A stretch of 36,407 bases of DNA from a virus. Shown here piece by piece: positions 27,969 to 35,107 of the stretch. Numbering within the stretch: position 1 is the stretch's first letter; every line of letters begins with the position of its first letter. The stretch lies in the IMG/VR virus record IMGVR_UViG_3300007799_000009, positions 1-36,407 of that record. The stretch is one strand, 5' to 3'. The notes beneath the pieces are model-generated. The model saw only the letters and a program-made list of their open reading frames with translations, made no database searches and was not told the DNA's origin. The position numbers and the translations under genes are program-made.

Positions 27969-28371
27969 GGGACATGTTCGGCATCTCGTCGACGTCGTCG
28001 CAGACGACTTGGAGCCGTTCCCGTTGGGCGGCTTCTGCGCTCGACCGGGCGATCCCCTGGCGAAGCTTCAGCTCCCAGATCTCGCGAGCAAACGATGCTT
28101 GCGCGATGGTGAGCGGGTAGTCCCCGTGCGTGCTCACGAAGCCGTCGGAGACGCGACACAGAGATTCCGTTCGTTGCGCCATCTCGTAGTTGCAGAGCGC
28201 GACGTCATCGCGCATTCCTTCAACACGGTCCTCGAGTAGTTCCGCGAGTGTCTCGTCGTTCTCGTTGCGTACGGACATTACGACGCAAACGACCGCGAAC
28301 CCCGCGTCGTTCACGGGGCCGAAGTCCCGGCGATACTCCTTGGGCTTCGTCTTCTTGGTGTTCAAGCTCAT
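27961..28371 (-). CDS. hypothetical protein, possibly 5'-truncated by an in-frame TGA
   Basis: 136 residues from ATG 28371 (GAGG 6 nt upstream). The same frame is open for 21 codons upstream (VRNGQWYLGIYNTLSDAHEVA) to a TGA at 28435-28437. Beyond that it continues to an ATG at 28470 with an AGGG SD (MSTEYKVTHTH). With Trp at the TGA the whole reads as one continuous protein. The body is helical (ELLEDRVEGMRDDVALCNYEMAQ); unrecognised. Confidence 0.6.
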   Translation of the reverse strand: MSLNTKKTKPKEYRRDFGPVNDAGFAVVCVVMSVRNENDETLAELLEDRVEGMRDDVALCNYEMAQRTESLCRVSDGFVSTHGDYPLTIAQASFAREIWELKLRQGIARSSAEAAQRERLQVVCDDVDEMPNMSHV

Positions 28372-28473
28372 CGCGACCTCGTGCGCATCGGAGAGCGTGT
28401 TGTAGATGCCGAGGTACCACTGTCCGTTACGAACTCAGTGCGTATGGGTGACCTTGTACTCTGTCGACATGGC

Positions 28474-28830
28474 TCAACCCTTCTTTCGTGCGGCCAGGAG
28501 TTCGTTGATGTGGTCCTCGTAGGTCTTCAGCCCCGAGATCTCGAGCCCGACGGACTTGGCGTAGTTGACGAGCATCAAGGGATTCCAAGACCCGCCGCCT
28601 TCGATACGAAACCGCGTGCTCCGAAGGACCCGACGTTCCTCGAATGCATTGAAACCGTGGAGGAACACGAGCTGGTTGCCTTGCTTGCTCACTAGCAGCA
28701 CGACATCGTTCGCCTTGAGCGCGAGCTTGTTGCCCGCGACCCCAAACTCTGGATGTTTTGCCAGGATCTCGAGCCAGTTCGTCAGCTCGCTCTTGCCGAA
28801 GTGACAGGTCGCGACATAGCGCAACCTCAT
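28474..28830 (-). CDS. hypothetical protein
   Basis: 118 residues, MRLRYVATCHFGKSELTNW..., alternating strands and helices (KANDVVLLVSKQGNQLVFLHGF) with a charged C-terminal helix ending in LLAARKKG. The ATG is 1 bp after the previous stop. Unrecognised. Confidence 0.65.
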   Translation of the reverse strand: MRLRYVATCHFGKSELTNWLEILAKHPEFGVAGNKLALKANDVVLLVSKQGNQLVFLHGFNAFEERRVLRSTRFRIEGGGSWNPLMLVNYAKSVGLEISGLKTYEDHINELLAARKKG

Positions 28831-28831
28831 G

Positions 28832-29284
28832 TCACGCCGCCGTCCAGTGAGCGCCGGGTCCCCGTCCCTCGAGACCGATCAGACCGCGCTTCTTGAGCGT
28901 ACGTGCTGCGCGCTTGACGATGTACGTTGTCTGTCCTGTCTTCGCGATCAACTCCGCCGTCTTCGCCGTCTTCAGTTTCTTCAGCGCCGCAAGCACGCTC
29001 TGCTCACCTTCCGTCAGTTCTTCCGGGAGGTCGACGGCGAAGTTCACCGCAGGCGGCTTGGCTTTCGCTTTGGCTTTCGCCTTTTTGGACGTCTTACGTG
29101 CAGTGCTCGTCGGCAACTCCCCGCCGACCAGCACCTGCGCAATCTCTCTGCGCGCCTCCACGATGAGTTGTTTGGCCTGTTGCAGCTTCTTGAAAGCGCT
29201 CTCGAGGCCGTGTGCGTGTTGTAGAAACGTGAGGTCGTCGTCGGTCAGGCTTACGCCTAGACCGTTGTCATTGGTGTTCGACAT
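28832..29284 (-). CDS. winged-helix-like DNA-binding protein
   Basis: 150 residues; start at MSNTNDNGLG (29284) with a weak GAGAAA. Residues 12-60 form a coiled helix (LTFLQHAHGLESAFKKLQQAK). Residues 67-85 are a Lys/Ala linker. Residues 93-148 resemble a winged helix (LTEGEQSVLAALKKLKTAKTAE...IVKRAARTLKKRGLIGLEG). Probably a regulator or nucleoid-type protein. An inverted repeat lies just upstream. Confidence 0.65.
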   Translation of the reverse strand: MSNTNDNGLGVSLTDDDLTFLQHAHGLESAFKKLQQAKQLIVEARREIAQVLVGGELPTSTARKTSKKAKAKAKAKPPAVNFAVDLPEELTEGEQSVLAALKKLKTAKTAELIAKTGQTTYIVKRAARTLKKRGLIGLEGRGPGAHWTAA

Positions 29285-29407
29285 GAATTTCTCAATTCGG
29301 CTTGGAACGATGCCAAGCACTGCATCTAGCGCGAGGCGCGCCCGACGGGTTCGTTCTAAAATTTCACGGATACAAGGGCGCAACATGGAGCCCCGTTACG
29401 TGAGTAG
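29285..29407. promoter_or_regulatory. intergenic region with inverted repeat
   Basis: 122 bp before the winged-helix gene. It holds GCTTGG...CCAAGC (plus strand 29301-29319, 7-nt loop) about 20-35 bp upstream of the ATG, well placed for an operator. No obvious -35/-10 pair. Confidence 0.35.
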
Positions 29408-29611
29408 TTAGCTGTCGCTGTCGCTGCGTTTGTCGACGAACTCGTCCATGAAGCGCCACGCAAGCTCCGCCTGCGCTACAGCCTCAGCGTCGTCCGTCTT
29501 CGTGTTCTTGATGAACAGTTCCATCGCCCTCGAGATACACGCGCTCGCCTGCTTCAGTGTTTGCAGGTCAATTCCGCGCGCTGATCCAGGACGGCGTGCC
29601 ATCGCATTCAC
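29408..29611 (-). CDS. small helical hypothetical protein
   Basis: 67 residues from GTG 29611 (GTGA overlap with the preceding gene) or 64 from ATG 29602. Charged helical: IDLQTLKQASACISRAMELF...AEAVAQAELAWRFMDEFV, ending in an Asp/Ser tail. Unrecognised. Confidence 0.6.
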   Translation of the reverse strand: MNAMARRPGSARGIDLQTLKQASACISRAMELFIKNTKTDDAEAVAQAELAWRFMDEFVDKRSDSDS

Positions 29612-30078
29612 GAAACTGTGTTCTTGCCGCCAAGGTACTCTTTCCACGGGATGTGAGTTCCCGTGTTCGAGTCCTTGAAGCCCCAGCTGCCGACGTTGGT
29701 ACCCGCGACGAACAGGCTCCAGCTGCCCTTTGCAGGGTTGAGCAGGTCCACGCGGTGGTAGTCGTTTTGCCGGATGATGTTCACCATACCCGGCTTGAAT
29801 GTCCGTACGTCCATCCCCCGCTCTTCGGTGTACCCGCCCTTGAGAATGAGCGCGATGGAGCGACCCCACGGATGGTTGTGCTGATCTCGATCTTCGTCGC
29901 TTCGATGGAAGAAGTGGATGAAGACGGCGAACGGGGCCTTAGGTGTGACCTCGTCGTCGGCGGTCCGTGGACTGGACGGCCAGACGTACCACCGCGTCAG
30001 ATAGGGACGCCCCTCCGGATCTGCAATGGTCCAGTGGTTCAGACGAACGACGATCTTCTTCAGGAGCCACTCAATCAC
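29608..30078 (-). CDS. cupin-like phage protein (HNHPW / HRVDL type)
   Basis: 156 residues; GTG start overlapping the preceding gene by 8 bp. Motifs DRDQHNHPWGRSIALILKGG (~66-85), VNIIRQNDYHRVDLL (~98-112) and LFVAGTNVGSWGF, a spacing of two His clusters like a metal-binding cupin barrel. The family is common in phages and bacteria, from memory, but its reaction is not known to me. Confidence 0.65.
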   Translation of the reverse strand: MIEWLLKKIVVRLNHWTIADPEGRPYLTRWYVWPSSPRTADDEVTPKAPFAVFIHFFHRSDEDRDQHNHPWGRSIALILKGGYTEERGMDVRTFKPGMVNIIRQNDYHRVDLLNPAKGSWSLFVAGTNVGSWGFKDSNTGTHIPWKEYLGGKNTVS

Positions 30079-30250
30079 GGCAGGACCTCTGCTTTCGTGT
30101 ATAGCGGAAACGGGAGATGCCGATCAAGGCAGGATATGTCGGCCAGATAACCCCGCCGCCGATTGCACGACGCCAGGAAGCCCCCAGGTACCTCTTGGCA
30201 CCTGTGGCGATCGCTGCGCCAACACCTAGCCAGATTGCTACGAGCGTCAT
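30071..30250 (-). CDS. small membrane-type protein
   Basis: 59 residues; ATG overlaps the preceding TGA (ATGA). A hydrophobic N-terminal helix (LVAIWLGVGAAIATGA) and a second hydrophobic stretch (GGGVIWPTYPALIGI) are separated and followed by basic residues (KRYLGASWRR, RYTRKQRS). Two short membrane spans are possible. A holin-like role cannot be claimed from this alone. Confidence 0.55.
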   Translation of the reverse strand: MTLVAIWLGVGAAIATGAKRYLGASWRRAIGGGVIWPTYPALIGISRFRYTRKQRSCRD

Positions 30251-30768
30251 CCGTCCCCCATTTCCCACGAATGCAGTTCCGCACCCTCGTGATAGTCGAT
30301 GAATTCCTGGTGCGTGCCGAACACGGAAACCTTGTCCGGCTTCATACGCGGAAAATTTCGGTCTCGGGGAAGTTTGCTCATGTTCGCAGACATGATCAGG
30401 GCACCTGCGCAGATGTTGCCCGTCTTCTGGGCTTCCCACTTCTCCTTCCAGTCCGGATCTGCGTAGTCCATCGTCTGGTGACACGGTAACGGTTGTTCTA
30501 TTGAAATGTTGACGATGAAGCTCCGCGGATTGGCAGCCCCAAGCCAGCCCGGCATCGCCTTGCGGCGGAACGGACAGTCGTTGCACGGAACCTTGGTCGG
30601 CTCGCGATACGTCACAAGGCCCCTGGGTTGAACAACATGTTCGCGAACATCCCCAGCGCCACCGACCCGCCCAGACACAGTTGTAACGGTCTGCGTCGAC
30701 CTCTTGGCTTTCCGAGCCAGTGCCTTAGCGCTGCTTCGAGTGTTCTTTTTGTTCGTGGAACGGGCCAT
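30247..30768 (-). CDS. Cys-Cys-Pro protein (CxxCPFR...CH...CxGA)
   Basis: 173 residues; AAGGAAG precedes the ATG. The first 50 residues are a basic, flexible region. The core has PCNDCPFRRKAMPGWLG, LPCHQTMD and NICAGALIMSANM: two Cys, Cys-His and Cys. This layout (as in DUF6283-like phage proteins, from memory) suggests a bound metal or Fe-S centre. The gene at 33882 has the same layout. Start overlaps the preceding HExxH frame by 157 bp. Confidence 0.68.
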   Translation of the reverse strand: MARSTNKKNTRSSAKALARKAKRSTQTVTTVSGRVGGAGDVREHVVQPRGLVTYREPTKVPCNDCPFRRKAMPGWLGAANPRSFIVNISIEQPLPCHQTMDYADPDWKEKWEAQKTGNICAGALIMSANMSKLPRDRNFPRMKPDKVSVFGTHQEFIDYHEGAELHSWEMGDG

Positions 30769-31130
30769 AACTTCTTCCTTCGGAGTAGCGCGGTCGCACG
30801 GTCCTCATGAATTGGGTCTACGAGATCAATGTCCGAAGTCTCTTCGAACTCCAGGTGTGCAAGGCGAGGGTGCCCAGCCGCCGCGAGCAGTCGGCTCGAG
30901 ATGCGCATTGCTGCGACTTCGTACGTGTCACACAGGTGGTTGTGGCAATGACAGAATGCGATCGGACAGTGGCCGTAGTCGGGTTTGTTCCAACGGTCGC
31001 GTGTCTCGATGAGTGCGTGGCCTAGCTCATGTGCAGGGCCCCAACTTTGACTCGTCTCGAGCAGGTGAGGTCACGCCGCTTTCTTTGGGCACCACCTATT
31101 GGCTAGCTCGTAGAAGTCATACAGGTTCAA
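30612..31130 (-). pseudogene. HExxH protein interrupted by an in-frame TGA
   Basis: TTG 31130 opens MNLYDFYELANRWCPKKAA, then TGA at 31071-31073. The same frame continues PHLLETSQSWGPAHELGHALIETRDRW..., with a clear HExxH, a Cys/His cluster (HCPIAFCHCHNHLC) and EVAAMRISSRLLAAAG. This matches a small HExxH protein type I have seen in bacteria and phages. No good start exists after the TGA, so it is split (nonsense mutation), read through, or begun at a non-standard codon. The last ~50 codons overlap the next gene and may be fortuitous. Confidence 0.55.
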
Positions 31131-31332
31131 CGTATTTGACGCGGCGGTGGCACGTCGTGCACTCGAAGCCTTCATGACCAAGACCTTCCTCTAGGCGGGA
31201 GAGGGTAATGCGATTCATGACGCCGCCGCAGTCACCGCCGCCTTTGGCGGGCGGAACACCGCCACGAACCGTTCGTCCTTTCGAAGCACAGGCGACACCG
31301 ACAGGCTTGCGAACAACAACCATCGGCTTCAT
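31117..31332 (-). CDS. small Cys-containing hypothetical protein
   Basis: 71 residues from an ATG overlapping the preceding TGA. A basic Gly-rich N-terminal half (VRKPVGVACASKGRTVRGG) is followed by LSRLEEGLGHEGFECTTCHRRVKYV. The C-terminal GH...CTTCH could bind zinc, a loose echo of the mini-module. Confidence 0.6.
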   Translation of the reverse strand: MKPMVVVRKPVGVACASKGRTVRGGVPPAKGGGDCGGVMNRITLSRLEEGLGHEGFECTTCHRRVKYVEPV

Positions 31333-31517
31333 CCGAAGTATCCCCGGACCCGCATCGCGATCATGCAATCTGTGATGTCGATGACGGAGTCCAGCTCTGA
31401 GATCGTGCCGCTGTTGGACATGTGTTCGGCGACCTCGGCGGCGCTTGCGCCTTTACCGTTGTTCTTCTTGGACACTGCTTCGTAGGCGTCCATGATTTTG
31501 CGTTCGTACGCGGTCAT
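31329..31517 (-). CDS. small helix-turn-helix-like protein
   Basis: 62 residues, TAYERKIMDAYEAVSKKNNGKGASAAEVAEHM..., with three helices and a pattern (GASAAEVAEHM...) resembling the HTH of small winged-helix domains. ATGA overlaps at both ends. Confidence 0.6.
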   Translation of the reverse strand: MTAYERKIMDAYEAVSKKNNGKGASAAEVAEHMSNSGTISELDSVIDITDCMIAMRVRGYFG

Positions 31518-31693
31518 GGCTTCTTTTTGAACTCCTTGAGACCGTAGTGGAGACGGACTTTTTCAACGGCAGTCGCTGTTTTGGGGTCACGTCCGTTGAG
31601 ACGGTCCGGGTCGTACGACAACGTCATGTCCATCGCCAGGTCGTACAGCGCCTGGAGCGCCTTGAGTGGTGTGTATGCATTCCGACTCTTCAT
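31514..31693 (-). CDS. small helical hypothetical protein
   Basis: 59 residues, KSRNAYTPLKALQALYDLAMDMTLSYDPDR..., with a Lys-rich end. ATG overlaps the TGA of the HNH endonuclease gene. No family recognised. Confidence 0.62.
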   Translation of the reverse strand: MKSRNAYTPLKALQALYDLAMDMTLSYDPDRLNGRDPKTATAVEKVRLHYGLKEFKKKP

Positions 31694-32334
31694 TTTATCT
31701 TTCGTACAGGTGTTGTGAATGCCCGGTCCACAGGCCACCCACGTGAAACGATACGACGGTGCAATTCTTTGTAGGGCAGTTTGAGTACGGCGGCCCAGTC
31801 CAAGAGGAGCTTCCTTTGTCCTTGGTAGGAAACGAAACGGTTGTTTCGTTTGTTACGAGCTTGCGTCGAACGCGTCGCCCAGACGCAGTTGGAGGGTGAA
31901 TAGTCCAACTTGTTCTTCTTGCGTTCAATCGAATGATTGACAGTAGGCGGTTCTTTCATATCACTAATAAAACGTTCGAATCCGCCTAAACCTTGCCAAC
32001 GTTTGCAAACCCGTATTCCACGTCCACCGTAACGTTCCCAGTTTGAGCACGTTTTGTCAGAGCACCGCTGAAGCATTGCTCTGTAAACCGCGTACAAACG
32101 GTCCCTTGATCTCCCGTGTGTCGTATTTACTTCACTCGTGCGTTCTCGATTCAAACATTTGCACGACTGAATCTGACCACCTATCAAGTGAGACGAGCGC
32201 ACATTGACAGTGTCCCCGCAAATACACCGACAAACCCACATGATTTTCCCGTTGGTCCGTTGCCCAGAGTCACGAAGCACCGTTAACCGACCGAACTTTT
32301 GACCCTTCAAATCGATTGCACGGTTACTTCGCAT
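31690..32334 (-). CDS. HNH-type homing endonuclease-like protein
   Basis: 214 residues from ATG 32334, 8 bp after the dCTP deaminase stop. Pattern: LKGQKFGRLTVLRDSG, WVCRCICGDTV, SCKCL, HGRSRDRLYAVYRAMLQRC, YGGRGIRVCKRW, then NHSIERKKNKLDYSPSNCVWAT with QARNKRNN. This is the familiar mobile phage endonuclease with zinc N-terminus and HNH-like core (SIDR-x-N-x-GNY in relatives; here SIERKKNKLDY, so the core has drifted). It sits within an otherwise tight operon, typical of a mobile gene. Confidence 0.75.
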   Translation of the reverse strand: MRSNRAIDLKGQKFGRLTVLRDSGQRTNGKIMWVCRCICGDTVNVRSSHLIGGQIQSCKCLNRERTSEVNTTHGRSRDRLYAVYRAMLQRCSDKTCSNWERYGGRGIRVCKRWQGLGGFERFISDMKEPPTVNHSIERKKNKLDYSPSNCVWATRSTQARNKRNNRFVSYQGQRKLLLDWAAVLKLPYKELHRRIVSRGWPVDRAFTTPVRKIK

Positions 32335-32342
32335 TGGTCTTT

Positions 32343-32930
32343 CTATTTGTGAAAGTTCATCCACATGCGACTAGCCTGTGGTCTTGGATCACGTCCGTCG
32401 CGGTATTTAGCGTTCGGTTTGCTGTCGTAACCCTGTTCCGGCGCCCCGGTTTCAAAGTAGATGAGTTGCCCGATAGGCATGCCTGCGTAGACTCGGACAG
32501 GTTGGACGACATGTATTTCAAGAGTCCAATGACCTTTGTATAATACATCGCCACGTCCCGCAGTACAGTGGATCGTGATTCCGAGCCGCCCGATACTGCT
32601 TTTCCCGTCGAGGAAGGGAACGTGCTTGAGGCTCTCGGTGTACTCGCTCGTCGAGCCGAGATAGAGCGTGCCCGGAATCAGCACGATTCCATCCGTCCCG
32701 ATTTCGTATGCGTGCGTTTCATGCTCGACTTTGCAGTCGAGCAGTCGGGGCACCAGGTTCGGCGTCGTGCGGCCTTCGTTGATGTCGGGATAGCCTGTGG
32801 CGTACGTCAGGATTGTTGACCCTAAGTGCACGTCGTACGAGTTGCTTCCAAGTGCACTTGGGTCAAACGGGTCGATAACGATGTCACCCTTCGCCATCGC
32901 CTCCTTGATCATCTTGTCGCTTAGGATCAT
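32343..32930 (-). CDS. dcd: dCTP deaminase
   Basis: 195 residues, the usual length. Begins MILSDKMIKEAMAKGDIVIDPF; SNSYDVHLGS (~29-38), LDGKSSIGRLGITIHCTAG (~109-127), WTLEIHV with the catalytic Glu, and MPIGQLIYFE. It converts dCTP to dUTP, feeding dTTP synthesis in infection. A GGGAG lies 11 nt upstream. It overlaps the preceding zinc-protein gene by 47 bp. It could be a bifunctional dCTP deaminase-dUTPase, but this cannot be told by eye. Confidence 0.9.
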   Translation of the reverse strand: MILSDKMIKEAMAKGDIVIDPFDPSALGSNSYDVHLGSTILTYATGYPDINEGRTTPNLVPRLLDCKVEHETHAYEIGTDGIVLIPGTLYLGSTSEYTESLKHVPFLDGKSSIGRLGITIHCTAGRGDVLYKGHWTLEIHVVQPVRVYAGMPIGQLIYFETGAPEQGYDSKPNAKYRDGRDPRPQASRMWMNFHK

Positions 32931-33120
32931 TTTTCACAGGCTCCCATTCCAGGTACCAAGCAGTGATACCGATTTCGCGTGCGCTCTCGCAATCCGAGTG
33001 ACCACATCTCTTGCCCTTGCATGGGAAGAAAGTTCCGCAGACCTCACACTTCTCGAACTTGTCGCCGCGGATTGCACGCCAGACATGCTTACTGTTCGAG
33101 CAGAGAGGTTGGCGAGGCAT
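32884..33120 (-). CDS. small zinc-binding-like protein
   Basis: 78 residues; ATG overlaps the preceding TGA (TGATG). CSNSKHVW, FEKCEVCGTFFPCKGKRCGHSDC: at least six Cys and two His in 40 residues, enough for two zinc sites. The C-terminal third (WEPVKNDPKRQDDQGGDGEG) is acidic and overlaps the dcd start. Confidence 0.68.
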   Translation of the reverse strand: MPRQPLCSNSKHVWRAIRGDKFEKCEVCGTFFPCKGKRCGHSDCESAREIGITAWYLEWEPVKNDPKRQDDQGGDGEG

Positions 33121-33404
33121 CAGCGTCGGGTGGGTTTGGTGGTCGCGTTACGTACGAGCCACGTTTCAACGAGGTCGTCGACGGTTTTGAGGATGTCCTT
33201 GTCCTCGTTGGCAAGCACGATGGTCGCTTCCAGCGCCACATCATCCATACGGGCTTTGACGCGGTACTGGTAAGCCGTGTAGCCGAGGACCAGCACGCCG
33301 ACGTCGCACTTGTCGGGGAACACGAATCCCTTGATGCGCTCGACGTCGAGCGAACGCCTGACCTGGTCTCCGAACTTCTGGGTCACTTCTTCTTTGTTGA
33401 GCAT
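33120..33404 (-). CDS. hypothetical protein
   Basis: 94 residues, LNKEEVTQKFGDQVRRSLDVERIKG..., with GGAAGGA 7 nt upstream. Mixed alpha/beta (VGVLVLGYTAYQYRVKA); the C-terminal helix ends in a basic TTKPTRR. Overlaps the preceding mini-module gene by 22 bp. Unrecognised. Confidence 0.65.
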   Translation of the reverse strand: MLNKEEVTQKFGDQVRRSLDVERIKGFVFPDKCDVGVLVLGYTAYQYRVKARMDDVALEATIVLANEDKDILKTVDDLVETWLVRNATTKPTRR

Positions 33405-33634
33405 CGATAGTCCTTCCCAAACGCGTCGACAATGAGGCACTCCGTACAGGTTGGAGGACCTGGTGTGATTCGATTTTGGCTGCCGGGGTTCAGCTTGGCG
33501 TGACGACCACATGCAAGCTCCGCTTGGCGATTGGGGTCGAGTCCCACGCCGTTTGCGTCGATCCGAACGTCTTGTTCGAATCCGGACCAGCTGAGCCAGC
33601 GCAGGACGATGTGAACGCCGTCGTGACGTTTCAT
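33383..33634 (-). CDS. H-C-C-C mini zinc-finger protein
   Basis: 83 residues, ATGA start at 33634. Module: HDGVHIVLRW, ELACGRHA and PTCTECLI, then a tail with another Cys (KDYRCSTKKK). The long segment between His and the middle Cys includes an Asn/Asp loop (RIDANGVGLDPN). Confidence 0.7.
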   Translation of the reverse strand: MKRHDGVHIVLRWLSWSGFEQDVRIDANGVGLDPNRQAELACGRHAKLNPGSQNRITPGPPTCTECLIVDAFGKDYRCSTKKK

Positions 33635-33885
33635 GTACCAGGGAGGCCGCGCGACAGACAAAACAGACATGTGACGACCTCCTTGGTTGGGGTTCCGTTT
33701 GACGGGTCTTGCATCCAGAGCCCGCGTTCGCGGCATGTGAAGCGTAGGTTCAACGGCAACACTGAGCGTGGAGCGTCGACAGCCTTGCGCAGTGAGAATT
33801 CAACAGGAACCCGTTCTCCCACGATGTCCCAAGCCTCAGTGACGATATGGACGACTCCATCCGGATCTTGAAACCGTCGGCTCAC
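33631..33885 (-). CDS. H-C-C-C mini zinc-finger protein
   Basis: 84 residues; GTG start overlapping the preceding TGA (GTGA). Module: PDGVVHIVT, RFTCRERG and VVTCLFCLS. The region between His and middle Cys is long (about 37 residues) and basic. Confidence 0.72.
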   Translation of the reverse strand: MSRRFQDPDGVVHIVTEAWDIVGERVPVEFSLRKAVDAPRSVLPLNLRFTCRERGLWMQDPSNGTPTKEVVTCLFCLSRGLPGT

Positions 33886-34370
33886 TTGCGATCGATCACT
33901 GGATAGCCGATTTTCACGTCGCCGAGGTTTGGCCGCGACATCGCGACGGGGTTTAGAACGCTTCCACCGAACACCGCGCGTTCCATCAAAGCGATCAGGC
34001 TGCTACGCATCAGGCCGTTCGGACGCAGCTTGCGGTACTGCTGCAGCGTCTTGCCTTTGGGGTCGGCTTCGCACATCCCTTGGAAGACCATCCACTCGCG
34101 CTGCACGACTACGAGAGCGCCTGTACACTCGTTGATCGTGTCTCGCTCGGCGAGTGCCTCATAACCCGAGAACACCGCCATTCGCGGGTCCGTTGGATGG
34201 CACGACATACGTGCTCCGTTGCGCAAGCCTTTCCATAACCGCGCCAAGTTGGCGGGAGTATAGAATTTATATGGGTCGGGTTTTGAGCTTTGATTGGCAA
34301 GACGCCATGGACAGTGCTTGCACGGCACCAGACACGCGGCTTTGACTGTGGCTGTCGACTTCAGAACCAC
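33882..34370 (-). CDS. Cys-Cys-Pro protein (CxxCPWR...CH...CxGA)
   Basis: 162 residues from GTG 34370; a GTG at 34406 is also in frame and neither has a well-spaced SD. VPCKHCPWRL, RMSCHPT and NECTGALVVV repeat the layout of the gene at 30247, with the same order and similar spacing. The C-terminal part (GLMRSSLIALMERAVFGG) is helical. Likely a metal or Fe-S centre; role unknown. Confidence 0.68.
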   Translation of the reverse strand: MVLKSTATVKAACLVPCKHCPWRLANQSSKPDPYKFYTPANLARLWKGLRNGARMSCHPTDPRMAVFSGYEALAERDTINECTGALVVVQREWMVFQGMCEADPKGKTLQQYRKLRPNGLMRSSLIALMERAVFGGSVLNPVAMSRPNLGDVKIGYPVIDRK

Positions 34371-34426
34371 CCTCTTTCTTCGGCGAGAGGCGCAGAGCCC
34401 CAACACCAGATTGTTTCGATGTTCAT
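34361..34426 (-). CDS. possible 21-residue peptide
   Basis: ATG 34426 opens MNIETIWCWGSAPLAEERGW and TGA overlapping the next gene's start region. An 8-codon frame (MTVRGASR) with ATGA overlaps links it to the gene before. Could be translational relays; low confidence. Confidence 0.25.
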   Translation of the reverse strand: MNIETIWCWGSAPLAEERGWF

Positions 34427-34445
34427 CGGCTTGCGCCGCGGACCG

Positions 34446-34793
34446 TCATGGCGTCTTCGCCGTCCGGTTGATACAGCCCATGTGGGCGTAGGTCGACCGC
34501 GTCTCATCGAACCGTTGGATCTGTGTCACGTGGCTCGCGCTCGGCCCTTGGTCGAGGGGCAGCCTGCAGACCGGACAGGTCTCGGGCTTCTCCCAAATCT
34601 CGCTTCGGTCGAGCGGGACGGGACGCAGCTTGACGTCGAACTTGCGCAGCACGGCATCGATGCAGCCCCGTAGGTCCGAGTGGCTTTGCGGATAGTTGAG
34701 GTCGGCGCGCCACTCATGGAGACCGGCGATCATCGTCTCCATCAGGTCACTCGCGAGTGTTGAGAACGGTTCGCGGAGAAACGGCTTAGGCAT
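34446..34793 (-). CDS. hypothetical protein with CxxC...H...C site
   Basis: 115 residues; ATG overlaps the TAA of the HNH gene (TAATG). A helical N-terminus (FSTLASDLMETMIAGLHEW) is followed by ETCPVCRLPLDQG...SHVTQ...YAHMGCINR, a possible four-ligand zinc site. Unrecognised. Confidence 0.65.
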   Translation of the reverse strand: MPKPFLREPFSTLASDLMETMIAGLHEWRADLNYPQSHSDLRGCIDAVLRKFDVKLRPVPLDRSEIWEKPETCPVCRLPLDQGPSASHVTQIQRFDETRSTYAHMGCINRTAKTP

Positions 34794-35107
34794 TAAATGT
34801 GTTTCCACTGTTTCCGGTTAACGATGAGCGTCACCTGTTTTTGACTGACGCCAAAACGTACCGCGAGCACACGGTGTAGCGCGCCATTGGCGTGCGTCTT
34901 ACGCATCGCGATTACTTGCGGTGCTGTTAGCTTGGACATTCCACTACGTTCTCCGAGGGGCGGATTTCCTCGGCCCTTACGAAGCATGTCCAGACAATTG
35001 TCTCGAGTGGTACCTTTGAACAAGTGTTTAAGGTTCACACACCATGGATTGTCACACGTATGAAGTGCCTTTTTGTTCCCTAAAGGTCCATGACGCAGTT
35101 CCCACAT
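34793..35107 (-). CDS. HNH endonuclease, HNH_3-like, N-terminally short
   Basis: 104 residues from ATG 35107. WELRHGPLGN, ALHTCDNPWCVNLKHL with the His and paired Cys intact, then GTTRDNCLDMLRKGRG and a C-terminal helix-turn-helix (LTAPQVIAMRKTHANGAL...LAVRFGVSQKQVTLIV). The frame continues upstream (GHGLAHRV, normal for the family) only to a TGA 12 codons before, so the usual N-terminal WLW region is missing. It abuts a broken MazG-like gene and is probably a mobile insertion. Confidence 0.72.
   Translation of the reverse strand: MWELRHGPLGNKKALHTCDNPWCVNLKHLFKGTTRDNCLDMLRKGRGNPPLGERSGMSKLTAPQVIAMRKTHANGALHRVLAVRFGVSQKQVTLIVNRKQWKHI

Noticed and set aside
28372-31130. Phage-wide TGA-to-Trp recoding
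   Set aside because: Dozens of genes in the window stop at TGA in ATGA or GTGA overlaps with sensible C-termini, so only local events can explain the two in-frame TGAs.
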